The notes beneath the pieces were generated by a model. It ran no database searches, was not told the DNA's origin, and saw nothing but the letters and a program-made list of their open reading frames with translations. This document shows positions 54,292-64,000 of a DNA stretch of 64,000 nt, one piece after another. The DNA comes from Neisseria montereyensis. Lineage in GTDB: Bacteria; Pseudomonadota; Gammaproteobacteria; Burkholderiales; Neisseriaceae. A program made the translations under genes and the position numbers. Numbering within the stretch: the stretch's first letter is position 1; the number at the start of each line of letters is the position of its first letter. The stretch is from NCBI RefSeq assembly GCF_024834045.1, contig NZ_JANUXW010000002.1:62001-126000 (forward strand). Direction: 5' to 3'.

Positions 54292-55746
54292 TCAATAAGC
54301 ACGTTGATACGCGGTTTTGACAATCGTATAAAACTCTTTGGCATACTGCCCTTGTTCACGCGGGCCGAAGCTTGATGATTTACGGCCGCCAAAAGGAACA
54401 TGGTAATCCGTACCGGCAGTGGGTAAATTGACCATAACGCAGCCGGCTTGTACCTGTTCTTTAAATAATGCGCTATAGCGGAGACTTTGAGTAATAATGC
54501 CGCCGGTAAGGCCGAAGCGTGTCGCATTCGTTAATGCTATGGCTTCTTCGATACTGTCTTGAATACGGATAACGCATGCAAGCGGTGCAAATACTTCTTC
54601 TTGATTGATTTCCCAATCGTTTTGCGTGCCGGTTAGTAATGTGGGTGCCATATAGTAGCCATTGTGCGGCATATCCAACCGGTTTCCGCCAAACGCTACT
54701 TCTGCGCCGAGTTTTTTGGCTTTTTCGACCCAGTCCAAATTAGCAGTCAATTGTTTTTCATCCACTACAGGTCCCATAAAAACACCATCCTCCAGGGCAT
54801 GTCCGACTTTAAGGGTTTTCATACGGGCGATCAGTTTTTCTAGATATTCGTCATAAACACTATCCATCACAATGAGCCGCGAGGAAGCGGTACATTTCTG
54901 ACCGGCGCCGGAAAACGAACCGGCAATCGTTGCTTCAACGGCAATATCCAGATCGGCGTCATGAGCGACGACCAACGCATTTTTACTACCCATTTCAAGC
55001 TGGCATCGGACAAAATTCGGTGCGGTTGCTGCGGCAATTTTACGTCCGACATCTACAGAGCCGGTAAAGCTTACGGCGTCAATTTCAGTTGAGTGGATGA
55101 GGGTATCCCCGACATGACTTCCGCTACCCAAAACGAGATTGAAGACTCCGGCGGGAATACCGTGTCGGTGTAGAATCTCGGCAAGGGCAACCGCACTGGC
55201 CGGTGTAAGATTGGCCGGCTTCCAAATAATGCTATTGCCGTAGGCCAGAGCCGGAGCGATTTTCCAAACGGCGGTTGCCATTGGGAAATTCCAAGGGGAA
55301 ATGATAGCAACGACACCAACAGCTTCGCGTGTTACTTCTATCTTGACACCGGTTCGGACAGAGTCGGCAAAGTCGCCGATTTGGCGTAAAACTTCGGCGG
55401 CGTAGTAATGGAAAAATTGGCCCGACCGATAAACTTCACCGCGACCCTCGGCAAAAGGTTTGCCTTCTTCTCGCGATAACAAACGACCCAATTCATCGCA
55501 ACGGGCAATCAGTTCGTCACCTATGGCTTGTAGAATGGCCTGCTTACGTTCCATCGGCGTTTGTGCCCATTCGGGCTGCGCCTGTTTGGCTGCTGCAATA
55601 GCTTCTTTGACTTGAGCAGTGCTAGCTTGGGCATAGTGGCCGATAATGTCGCTGGTATCTGAAGGGTTGATATTGGCTATTGTGCTTTCGCCTTGCTGCC
55701 ATTGGCCGTTGATATAAAGGGTGTTATGAGTGGAATGCATATTCAT
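54292..55746 (-). CDS. Aldehyde dehydrogenase (alpha-ketoglutaric semialdehyde dehydrogenase-like)
   Basis: Protein of 484 aa from ATG 55746, with AGGA upstream; the frame to 55851 is rejected because it is not family-like. NAD-dependent ALDH with PWNFP (Asn153), QLEMGSKNAL (Glu251) and GAGQKCTASSR (catalytic Cys285), and C-terminal NLPTAGTDYHVPFGGRKSSS. The last motif and NINPSDTSD are those of the YcbD/alpha-ketoglutaric semialdehyde group. Substrate could instead be a betaine or amino aldehyde. Second gene of the operon, 73 bp after RidA. Confidence 0.88.
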   Translation of the reverse strand: MNMHSTHNTLYINGQWQQGESTIANINPSDTSDIIGHYAQASTAQVKEAIAAAKQAQPEWAQTPMERKQAILQAIGDELIARCDELGRLLSREEGKPFAEGRGEVYRSGQFFHYYAAEVLRQIGDFADSVRTGVKIEVTREAVGVVAIISPWNFPMATAVWKIAPALAYGNSIIWKPANLTPASAVALAEILHRHGIPAGVFNLVLGSGSHVGDTLIHSTEIDAVSFTGSVDVGRKIAAATAPNFVRCQLEMGSKNALVVAHDADLDIAVEATIAGSFSGAGQKCTASSRLIVMDSVYDEYLEKLIARMKTLKVGHALEDGVFMGPVVDEKQLTANLDWVEKAKKLGAEVAFGGNRLDMPHNGYYMAPTLLTGTQNDWEINQEEVFAPLACVIRIQDSIEEAIALTNATRFGLTGGIITQSLRYSALFKEQVQAGCVMVNLPTAGTDYHVPFGGRKSSSFGPREQGQYAKEFYTIVKTAYQRAY

Positions 55747-55819
55747 GAAAAATCCTGTCTTATCAAAAGTGTTGTATCGGTTATCGAAAATAATAAAAAA
55801 TATTGTGTATGATGATTTG

Positions 55820-56230
55820 CTATGCCGGTGATGTGGGTTTGACGGCGGCATATACGACTAATTCCACCAACATTTCCTCACGCGCCAATCCTGCCACAAT
55901 CATGGCGGCACGATTGGGGTAGGGCGGTTGAAAATATTCGGCATAAATTTTGTTTACTGTCGGCAGATATTCCCTATCGGTTACATAAATTAAAACCTGA
56001 AGAACCGAATCCATATTTTCACCTGCACATTCCAGAGTGTGTTTCAGATTTTGTAGTGTTTGGCGAACTTGTGCTTCAATTCCTCCGCCGACAACGGTAC
56101 CGTTTTCATCAATTGGGATTTGGGCCGTATAAAGCGTGCCTTGATGGGTTACGGCCCATTCCAAGGGTGCTTTAGATGCATATAGCGAAGTTGGAACCGG
56201 CTGTTTTTGTGTTGAAGATAATGGATTCAT
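55820..56230 (-). CDS. RidA/YjgF-family protein
   Basis: Protein of 136 aa. RidA trimers deaminate reactive enamine/imine intermediates from PLP or amine-oxidising enzymes. The substrate-binding arginine is in PPYPNRAAM, with AQIPIDENGTVVGGGIEAQ and the C-terminal EMLVELVVYA. First gene of the catabolic operon, so the pathway probably makes an imine. Divergent from the LysR gene across 217 bp where the promoter should lie; the two genes face away from each other as is usual for LysR control. Confidence 0.92.
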   Translation of the reverse strand: MNPLSSTQKQPVPTSLYASKAPLEWAVTHQGTLYTAQIPIDENGTVVGGGIEAQVRQTLQNLKHTLECAGENMDSVLQVLIYVTDREYLPTVNKIYAEYFQPPYPNRAAMIVAGLAREEMLVELVVYAAVKPTSPA

Positions 56231-56447
56231 GTCTACTCCTATTGTTCTCTCATTTGTTTTCTTGAATAAATCTAACGAATTACTCAGGCAGATATTGGTT
56301 ATTGGTTTGAATGCATAGTATCGAATAAGTCAGCGATAGGCCTAACAAATAATATTTGGCAGGTGATAGAATAAATCCATCACTTGGATGAAATGATTGT
56401 GTGAATGGATGGTGAGTAATGGATTTAAAGCAGGAGTCGGCTAGATC

Positions 56448-57332
56448 ATGAATATTAAATTACAACAGCTGCGTCATTTTTTATTTGTTGTCGAAGAAGG
56501 CGGATTTCGGGCGGCGGCAAATAGGGCCAACCGTTCGCAAGCAACGCTTTCCGCTTCGGTAAAAACGTTGGAGGAGGCGCTAGGGCAACGTTTGTTTGAA
56601 CAAGGTAATAATGCTGTTTTAACACCGTTTGGTCAGTTTTGTGTTTTTAAAATCAAGCAGTTCATCAGTATTTATGAAGCGTTTGAAGCGGACTTGATTG
56701 CCGCAGCAAAAGGGCAGGTGGGTGAAGTGCGTATTGCCAGTGTACCTTCTTTGGTAACCAAACTTATCCCCAATGTGCTTGCCGAATATTCCAAGCGCTA
56801 TCCGAATATAGAAATCAATTTGATTGATGATAGTTCCGTCGGTGTTTCTAACCGTTTGTTGGCGGGGGAGGTAGATATTGCTTTGGGCAATCTGACGACT
56901 GCACAACAATATGGCATAGAATTCCGCCATTTATTAACCGACCCTGTCGGCGTTGTTTGTACGCGGGAACACCGGTTGGCAGGGTATGTGAAAGGTGTGG
57001 TATGGCAAGATTTGCTGGGGGAGCCGTTTATTTATAACGGAACGTGTAATCTATTGAATGTTACTCCTGCGTATCGTTTGAACCAGCAGCCGAGATATAA
57101 AGTTGAAAATATTACTTCGTTATTTTCACTGTTAACACATGGTTTAGGCATTACCACATTACCTAAATTGGCTTTTCCTTCCGATAATGAAAGCTTGGTG
57201 TGGCTGCCATTATTGGATCCTGTTGTGGCGCGGCAAATCGGTATATTCAGCATCCCGGGGCGTAGTATTTCACCTCAAGCGCAGATATTTTCAGACTTGT
57301 GCGTCGAGTATGTTCAAACATTGGCCAAATGA
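56448..57332 (+). CDS. LysR-family regulator of the RidA-BCCT operon
   Basis: Protein of 294 aa. N-terminal winged helix: LQQLRHFLFVVEEGGFRAAA, ANRSQATLSASVKTLEEALG and LFEQGNNAVLTPFGQ, then the periplasmic-binding-protein-like effector domain. Transcribed away from the six-gene operon, so it is the likely local activator; its effector would be the transported compound or an intermediate. The sequence SQATLSASVKTLE has alanine where many LysR proteins have a basic residue; this is common in the CynR/CbbR-like subgroup. Start at ATG 56448. Confidence 0.9.
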   Translation: MNIKLQQLRHFLFVVEEGGFRAAANRANRSQATLSASVKTLEEALGQRLFEQGNNAVLTPFGQFCVFKIKQFISIYEAFEADLIAAAKGQVGEVRIASVPSLVTKLIPNVLAEYSKRYPNIEINLIDDSSVGVSNRLLAGEVDIALGNLTTAQQYGIEFRHLLTDPVGVVCTREHRLAGYVKGVVWQDLLGEPFIYNGTCNLLNVTPAYRLNQQPRYKVENITSLFSLLTHGLGITTLPKLAFPSDNESLVWLPLLDPVVARQIGIFSIPGRSISPQAQIFSDLCVEYVQTLAK

Positions 57333-57678
57333 TATATGGGTGAGATGCTGCCGGAATAGGGATATTGGTTAACGTAATTGCGTATTTGTTTAAGTGACTC
57401 AATTTCCCCACGAAAAATTTTGATAATGTTGTGTGTATATTGTGGAGAAATCAATATGCGCTTTGAAATATAAAGAGAATTTTAAATTGCTGAAAAAATA
57501 GGCAGTATAAACAAGCAACCCACAAAAAAGATTTGCTTTCATGTGCATGGTTTGTGGATAACATACTTAATACTATTATTTATAACATAAAAATAAATTT
57601 GCTTAAAAAATAAGCAGATATTTTTTTAATATGAAGCGGTATAATTGGCAGTGAAAGATAAAAATAAGGAGAACCGCC
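57333..57678. other. ~345-bp AT-rich gap
   Basis: No gene, DUS or terminator was seen between the LysR gene and the DUF445 gene. The last part holds the leader of the DUF445 gene with AAGGAG at 57666-57671. Confidence 0.5.
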
Positions 57679-58998
57679 GTGCACACGCTATCTACCGAAG
57701 TCCGTACCCAAATTGCCCGCAAGCGGTTGCAAAAAAGCCGCCGTTGGGCTACCGGATTGTTGTTGGCGGCTTGTGTGTTGTTTGTGGTATCGGCGATTTA
57801 TATCCGGCAATACCCTGCGTTGGGTTATGTGAAGGCTTTTGCAGAAGCTGCGATGGTGGGGGCGTTGGCCGATTGGTTTGCCGTTACGGCATTGTTCCGC
57901 CGCCCGCTGGGACTACCGATTCCGCATACCGCGATTCTGCCGCGTAATCAACACCGTATTGCCGATGAATTGGGGCGGTTTATCGAACATAATTTTTTGC
58001 AGGGTAAACCGATTGCTTTGCGGGTTTATCAGGCCGAACCGAGCCGGAAATTATTGGATTGGCTGGCAGCGGAAAAAACGCGTAGTCAGTGGCTGCCTTG
58101 GTTGGCCAAACAGCTACCGGCGGTACTTAATGTGGCAAAGCCGGAGCAGGCGGCGCGGTTTATCGGGATGTTGCTGGCCGAGCAATATAGCGGCGAGCGG
58201 ATAGGGAAAACGCTGGCCAATATTCTGAAAGCCTTAAAAGCGCAGGGGATGCATGAAACTTTGTTTGTGGCGATGTTGAAGCAGGCGCGCCGTTGGTTGC
58301 AGGATCCGGAGACCCGTGCGCTATTGGAAGAAAATTTGCGCGAATGGGCGGCGCGAATCGAAAGCGATGCGCCGAGCACTTGGGAAAAATTAAAAGCTTC
58401 ATTGAAAGGAACCATTGTCGATAGGGTAGATGGCTGGGTATCGGAAAAGGCTTTGGATTGGGCCGACAGCTATCTGGAAGCGGCTTTGGCAACCCCCGAA
58501 CACCGTATCCGTGCCGCTTTTAATGAAGAATATGATCAGGTTGTTCATTCACTTAGCCATTCGCGCTTGTGGCATAAGCGTTTGGAACAGGGAAAAATGC
58601 AGATAGCACAATCGCCGGCCATGCGTGAAATGCTGATGCGCAGTTGGCAGGGTTTGCAAAACTGGACGGCGGCTGATGTCGAAAAGGCGGATTCTTTGTG
58701 GCTGGTGCAGTTGAATCGGCTGTTGGATCATATGTTGTCGCAAGCGCAGGCTTATCCGCAATTTATGCGCCGTGCCGATCTTCGTATTTCGTTGCTGGTG
58801 CGTGATTTTGTCATGCGTTATAAGGATAAGGCGGCGGTTTTTGTGTCGGATAAGGTAAAAGGTTGGGACAGTGCGCAGATGGTGGAAAAACTAGAATTAA
58901 GCGTAGGCCGCGATTTACAGTTTATCCGTATGAACGGCACAATTGTCGGCGGTTTGGTGGGGTTGGTGATTTATATTGTGTCGCAATGGTTGTTTTGA
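57679..58998 (+). CDS. DUF445 family membrane-anchored protein
   Basis: Protein of 439 aa, starting at GTG 57679 behind AAGGAG. One N-terminal membrane segment (TGLLLAACVLFVVSAIYI), a conserved AMVGALADWFAVTALFRRPLG stretch that carries the DUF445 signature, helical middle, and a C-terminal hydrophobic anchor (MNGTIVGGLVGLVIYIVSQ). The family spans the envelope and is of unknown function. The signature HTAILPRNQHRIADELGRF is well kept. Single-gene unit ending at a very stable DUS terminator. Confidence 0.88.
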   Translation: MHTLSTEVRTQIARKRLQKSRRWATGLLLAACVLFVVSAIYIRQYPALGYVKAFAEAAMVGALADWFAVTALFRRPLGLPIPHTAILPRNQHRIADELGRFIEHNFLQGKPIALRVYQAEPSRKLLDWLAAEKTRSQWLPWLAKQLPAVLNVAKPEQAARFIGMLLAEQYSGERIGKTLANILKALKAQGMHETLFVAMLKQARRWLQDPETRALLEENLREWAARIESDAPSTWEKLKASLKGTIVDRVDGWVSEKALDWADSYLEAALATPEHRIRAAFNEEYDQVVHSLSHSRLWHKRLEQGKMQIAQSPAMREMLMRSWQGLQNWTAADVEKADSLWLVQLNRLLDHMLSQAQAYPQFMRRADLRISLLVRDFVMRYKDKAAVFVSDKVKGWDSAQMVEKLELSVGRDLQFIRMNGTIVGGLVGLVIYIVSQWLF

Positions 58999-59006
58999 GT
59001 ATTTTA

Positions 59007-59053
59007 AAGATAAGAGGCCGTCTGAATGTTTTTTTCAGACGGCCTCTTATCTT
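59007..59053. terminator. Long DUS terminator between DUF445 and purB
   Basis: AAGATAAGAGGCCGTCTGAA (59007-59026) and its complement at 59034-59053 pair over 20 bp with a 7-nt T-rich loop. Bidirectional; the longest perfect stem noted in the window. Confidence 0.92.
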
Positions 59054-59069
59054 GATTTAAAACCGCAGA

Positions 59070-60476
<1,407 letters not shown>

Positions 60477-60680
60477 TTAGCAGTGCACCGTTATCGGTGC
60501 GTTTCAAAATATATTCGGCAGCACGGGGGATAGGCTGCCGGATTTTTATCGAAGCGGTTATACGATATGGAAAATTGGCCGCTATTATACATCAAGCTGC
60601 TTTCAGACGGCCTGATGCTTGCTTAAAATAGTATTTTGGTTGTAATGGCATTATCGATAAACAGTCTAAATAAAACATGC

Positions 60681-61475
60681 TTAAGCCGGTTTTTTCGGAT
60701 AAAACTGCACCGGGCTTTCCCCTTGCGGCAGGATTTGTTTTTTAACCGCATGGCCGTATACCGTTTCTAGGGTAATCGTGAGTTGTTTGTCAGCGGCAAA
60801 CCAATCATCGACGGCATTGCGTGCGGCAGCGGGATCTTCAAAAACCAATGACGACCACAAACCTAATGTTTCCATATCCAGCCAAAAGGTTTCGGCTCTG
60901 CGGTAGCTCAATTCGAGTTTGGCCGTATCCATTACCGGATCATAAAAGCCGTGGTGAAACAGCATATCGCCCAAGTCGTGCATATCAAACAACATAGGGG
61001 CTTCAACACCGATACCTTGTGCATTCAGACGGCCTCTAAGTTCTACCAGCGTATCGACACCAAAATGGGTGAAAAACAGCAAGCCGTCGGTTTTTAATGC
61101 ATTTGCCCAATTTTCCAAAACCAGTATCGGGTCTTTGTCGGCATGAATCAGCCCCAGATTCGACCATAGCATATCGGCTTGGGCGGTCGGTAAAGGGTCG
61201 GTCGGCGTTTGCTGATATTGGATAACGGCTTTCCCGGTTAACTTTTGCCATAAACCGGTTTGACGCGCTTCGGCAGCTGTTTCTAAGGCATCGGCGCGCG
61301 GATCGTATTCTGAGAAAACCGCTTTAGGGTAACGGGCAGCCAGCAAGCGGCGGCTTTCGTCGGCATCTGCGCCTACTAAAATAATTTGTTGCGGGGTGCG
61401 GCGTAATAATTGCAAGCGCTCGTCGGTATTTTGGGCGAGAAGGCGGTGGATTTGCCAGCGGTCATCTGTATTCAT
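60681..61475 (-). CDS. BioC-like SAM methyltransferase
   Basis: Protein of 264 aa with a class I methyltransferase layout: strand 1 (QQIILVGAD), an acidic end of strand 2 (AVFSEYDPR), DMLWSNLGLIHADKDPILVL and WANALKTDGLLFFTHFG, then a C-terminal domain like BioC (MHDLGDMLFHHGFYDPVMDT, LELSYRR). BioC methylates malonyl-ACP in biotin synthesis; here the glycine-rich SAM loop is GADADES and less canonical, so specificity is uncertain. One DUS (near 61024) lies within the gene. Monocistronic, with a DUS terminator pair upstream of its start. Confidence 0.65.
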   Translation of the reverse strand: MNTDDRWQIHRLLAQNTDERLQLLRRTPQQIILVGADADESRRLLAARYPKAVFSEYDPRADALETAAEARQTGLWQKLTGKAVIQYQQTPTDPLPTAQADMLWSNLGLIHADKDPILVLENWANALKTDGLLFFTHFGVDTLVELRGRLNAQGIGVEAPMLFDMHDLGDMLFHHGFYDPVMDTAKLELSYRRAETFWLDMETLGLWSSLVFEDPAAARNAVDDWFAADKQLTITLETVYGHAVKKQILPQGESPVQFYPKKPA

Positions 61476-61531
61476 AGGTTCGATGTATGGTTATCGGTAA
61501 TTAATATTATCGTGGTTGTATAAAGTATTAG

Positions 61532-61560
61532 AGGCCGTCTGAAAAAGTTTCAGACGGCCT
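61532..61560. terminator. DUS inverted pair
   Basis: AGGCCGTCTGAAA and TTTCAGACGGCCT with a 3-nt loop, 57 bp upstream of the methyltransferase start and about 130 bp downstream of the SanA-like gene's stop. It may end transcription of the latter. Confidence 0.7.
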
Positions 61561-61694
61561 TTGTTTAAATTAGATTGCGTGAGCCAATTAGATAAGCAGT
61601 AGCAGAGCTTATCAGACTAAATCATCGAATTGTGCTCGGCCTAGGGTCGGAAACAAGCTGTATTCTACCTGAATTCTGCTATTTCCGATGTAGC

Positions 61695-62300
61695 CTATTC
61701 GGGGGTGATAACGGCTTTAACCCATGCCAAACTTTCACGAACCAGTTTGCGTGAGTAGCCGCCGCTATTTCTATCGCAAGTGTCTTGTCCGGAATAAGCC
61801 TGTATGGTTTTCTTGTCTTTCCAGATTTTACCGCCCAGCCAAACCGCCCTTTTGAGGTGGTAGTCTGCACTAACAATAATCACGCTCTGATTGTTGGTGA
61901 GCGGTATCGTGCTAAAAAAGATATTTTCATAGGTGTTTTCTGATTTGCCTTCGGTGACAATACGGAATTCGGGTACACCCAATTCCATAGCGATTTCTTT
62001 CATATGAGCCGCTTCATTGCTGCCATCGCTATCCGTGCCGCCGCTGACAACTAGTTTCGGTGCTTTTCCGGCATTGTAAAGTTCGACAGCAGCGGTTACA
62101 CGGGATCGTAGGCAGGGGTTGGGCTCGCCATTTCTATAAACGGCATTGCCCAATACCAATACGGCATCGGCGGGTTGGATTTCATTTAAGGTAACATTTC
62201 GTGCAAATAATGCAGATATATAGACCCAAGCCAGCAACACCAGCCAACATAATGCCAATATAACGGGCAGGTAAAGAAGCATATGACGTTTTTTACTCAT
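61695..62300 (-). CDS. YdcF/SanA-family (DUF218) envelope protein
   Basis: Protein of 201 aa with an N-terminal membrane anchor (MLLYLPVILALCWLVLLAWVY). The DUF218 domain is complete: ADAVLVLGNAVYRNG, RVTAAVELYNAGKAPKLVVS, a GG-T-D loop, SENTYENIFFS and VSADYHLKRAVWL. SanA-like proteins affect envelope permeability; biochemical function is not known. Anchored in the inner membrane facing the periplasm. Monocistronic. Confidence 0.88.
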   Translation of the reverse strand: MSKKRHMLLYLPVILALCWLVLLAWVYISALFARNVTLNEIQPADAVLVLGNAVYRNGEPNPCLRSRVTAAVELYNAGKAPKLVVSGGTDSDGSNEAAHMKEIAMELGVPEFRIVTEGKSENTYENIFFSTIPLTNNQSVIIVSADYHLKRAVWLGGKIWKDKKTIQAYSGQDTCDRNSGGYSRKLVRESLAWVKAVITPE

Positions 62301-63182
62301 GAATATCAGTTAAATTTTGGTGAATAGGATTTGTGGGAGCTCTTTATTTTGTGGGCGGGCCAGTCTTGGGCTCTAAAGAGCATATTTGTGTTATGTTATT
62401 TCGAAACAGTCTGCATTTATATTGCTACTTGTTTTGTTTTTTTGCAGTAAAGTAAAGTGGTATTTCGGTATTAATATTGTTATGTGTTCGGTAGGGTAGG
62501 ACTTTACCGCAAGCATCCGTGCAAAAAAGGCAATAAATAAAAATCTGTGTAAAAGTAATTTGATAAATACGGAATAGTGTATTGAAATTATATTCAAATA
62601 TGGTAATAAATCCGGTAGATATTGTATTTCTCAAATCTTCAGATAAAGATTATCGGTTATCGAGTTGGATGTTTCTGCTGTATTCGTCTCAGCGGTTTGA
62701 AAATATACTTAGCGGCATGATAGTCGAGTATTTGGTGTTTATGGCTAATTTGACCACTTAGTTTTTATATGTTAAATAATTTTATCTTTTGAAAAACAAT
62801 GTTTCTATAAGGAGTGATTTGAACTAGAAGAAATTCTATATTATGTAATTTATTGTGTTGATGACTTCTTTGGGCTCACTCTGAGTTGATATAAATTATG
62901 GTCATTGGTTTTTAAATGGTATCTTCTTGTTATAAAAATTCCCTTTTATGCTAACCATTAAGCATTACATAAATTATGCGTTTTTTTAAAAAAAGCTATT
63001 TTAGATTTTATGCTATTTTACGAATTGAATACCTTTTGAATTAGTGGTATACACCTTATACTAAAAAATATTTAAGCTATTTTTCAGACTGAAATGCCTA
63101 AGTATGTTATAAACAAAAAAATGATTTTATTTATTATTTTTTTAGTTAGTAATTTAACCTAGTTGAGAGATGAGACTGAATA
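62301..63182. other. ~880-bp AT-rich non-coding region
   Basis: No credible gene on either strand. No DUS hairpin, no repeat. It is among the most AT-rich parts of the window and probably holds the control region of the gentisate dioxygenase gene. GAGAGATGAGA lies just before that gene's start. Confidence 0.55.
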
Positions 63183-64000
63183 ATGGAAACACTTGCTACC
63201 TTAGACGATCTGCCCAGAGCTTATGTTGATGAACTGACTCAAAAAAACTTGGTTCCTTTGTGGCCGAGTTTAAGAGAAGTGCTGCCTCCGAATAAGCCTA
63301 AACCTAACACCCAAGTTATTTCTTGGAAATACAAAGATATTCGGCCGCTGCTAATGCGTGCGGGTGAGCTTACGCCGATAGAAAAGGCGGAGCGTCGGGT
63401 GTTGGTATTGTCCAACCCGGGACATGGTTTGGAAAATATGCGTGCCAGCTCTGTTATGTATTTGGGTATGCAACTTTTGCTGCCCGGAGAATGGGCACCT
63501 AGTCATCGTCACACACCAAATGCTGTCCGTTTGATTGTTGAGGGCAACGGTGCTTATACCAGTGTGAACGGTGAAAAATGTTCAATGGAAAGAGGCGACT
63601 TGATTCTAACTCCTACCGGTATGTGGCATGAACACTCGCATGAAGGTGAATCGGAAGTCGTTTGGCTGGATGTATTGGACCTACCCTTAGTATATTATTC
63701 CGAAGCCAGCTTTGTTGAAGAGGGTAAAAAAGAAAAAAGCAGTAATGAAGCTAAACCGCATGTTTATGGGCCCGGCATCGTAGCTACCGAAAACTTCACA
63801 CGCAACGACAATCATCTGGTTAAATATCCGGTATTGCGCTATCCGTGGGCTGATGCTAAAAAAGCATTGGAAACGATTGCGGAAAATAGTAATGTAGAAA
63901 TGGTTCAAGTAACCTATGTGAACCCTGAAACAGGTGATGACGCACAAAAAATTATTGGTTTTAGTGCAATTATGCTGCGTCCTAACCAGGAGCTGAAATT
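63183..64000 (+). CDS. Gentisate 1,2-dioxygenase (5' part; runs off the window)
   Basis: The first 272 codons are present. The frame begins METLATLDDLPRAYVDELT at ATG 63183. WKYKDIRPLLMRAG, IEKAERRVLVLSNPG and the cupin metal motif PSHRHTPNAVRLIVEG, with GMWHEHSHEG, are characteristic of gentisate dioxygenase. It opens the ring of gentisate (2,5-dihydroxybenzoate) to maleylpyruvate, with ferrous iron bound by the histidines. Maleylpyruvate isomerase and fumarylpyruvate hydrolase are expected just beyond the window. Confidence 0.9.
   Translation, partial: METLATLDDLPRAYVDELTQKNLVPLWPSLREVLPPNKPKPNTQVISWKYKDIRPLLMRAGELTPIEKAERRVLVLSNPGHGLENMRASSVMYLGMQLLLPGEWAPSHRHTPNAVRLIVEGNGAYTSVNGEKCSMERGDLILTPTGMWHEHSHEGESEVVWLDVLDLPLVYYSEASFVEEGKKEKSSNEAKPHVYGPGIVATENFTRNDNHLVKYPVLRYPWADAKKALETIAENSNVEMVQVTYVNPETGDDAQKIIGFSAIMLRPNQELK

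Noticed and set aside
62391-62634. 68- and 69-aa minus-strand frames
   Set aside because: They lie in AT-rich non-coding DNA, overlap each other in different frames and have no recognisable start signal.
63687-63947. 86-aa minus-strand frame
   Set aside because: Antisense to the gentisate dioxygenase frame, which has clear motifs.

Overview
The window comes from a chromosome of the genus Neisseria or a very close relative. The DNA uptake sequence (DUS) in the form AGGCCGTCTGAA (the AG- dialect, not the ATGCCGTCTGAA that dominates in gonococcus and meningococcus) occurs dozens of times, often as inverted pairs that form intergenic terminators. The gene content also fits: an mtrR/mtrCDE efflux locus, an ECF sigma operon like the gonococcal/meningococcal one, peroxiredoxin-glutaredoxin next to a flavoprotein reductase, and lpxK-ycaR-kdsB. 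The dialect and the catabolic genes suggest a commensal or animal-associated species. The species is not identified.

Layout. 1-3.2 kb: a tandem array of ~223-bp units, each holding a ~127-bp palindromic, DUS-bearing element, interrupted by one Sel1-repeat gene. 3.4-4.3 kb: an AT-rich arylamine N-acetyltransferase-like gene. 4.5-9.4 kb: AtoE-type short-chain fatty acid transporter, a LysR regulator, and a convergent thiolase/3-oxoacid CoA-transferase operon. 9.5-19.4 kb: NTF2-like protein, YeiH transporter, phospholipase-D lipoprotein, lysophospholipid acyltransferase, ilvD, a two-subunit sodium:solute symporter and a small membrane protein. 19.5-23.8 kb: AT-rich PIN-like gene, then lpxK, a DUF2059 protein, ycaR, kdsB and a rhodanese.

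23.8-27.8 kb: a minus-strand operon in the order DoxX, two EGKCG-repeat precursor peptides, DUF692 (MNIO) enzyme, DUF2063 partner, ECF sigma factor and zinc-binding anti-sigma factor. This is a copper-related RiPP (bufferin/HvfA-type) system. A candidate ECF promoter lies upstream of DoxX. Its two precursors differ in predicted export signal (soluble periplasmic versus lipoprotein). It is the most interesting system in the window.

27.8-34.7 kb: mtrE-mtrD-mtrC with divergent mtrR and a recognisable shared promoter/operator. 34.8-48.2 kb: speA, an amino-acid racemase, pirin, S-formylglutathione hydrolase, dapD, an OxyR-type peroxide-defence pair (flavoprotein reductase and Prx-Grx fusion), an NlpC/P60 lipoprotein, trpS and clpB. 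48.2-57.3 kb: a lipase-like hydrolase, then a six-gene minus-strand operon (RidA, aldehyde dehydrogenase, atypical M19 dipeptidase, BCCT carrier, a 566-aa protein of unknown function, DUF3726 protein) with a divergent LysR. This looks like an uncharacterised pathway for uptake and oxidation of a betaine- or amine-like compound. 57.6-64 kb: DUF445 protein, purB, a BioC-like methyltransferase, a SanA/YdcF protein, ~880 bp of AT-rich non-coding DNA, and the 5' part of a gentisate 1,2-dioxygenase gene that runs off the window.

No rRNA, tRNA, CRISPR array, transposase or prophage gene was recognised. All functional calls rest on reading motifs by eye; no database search was run.
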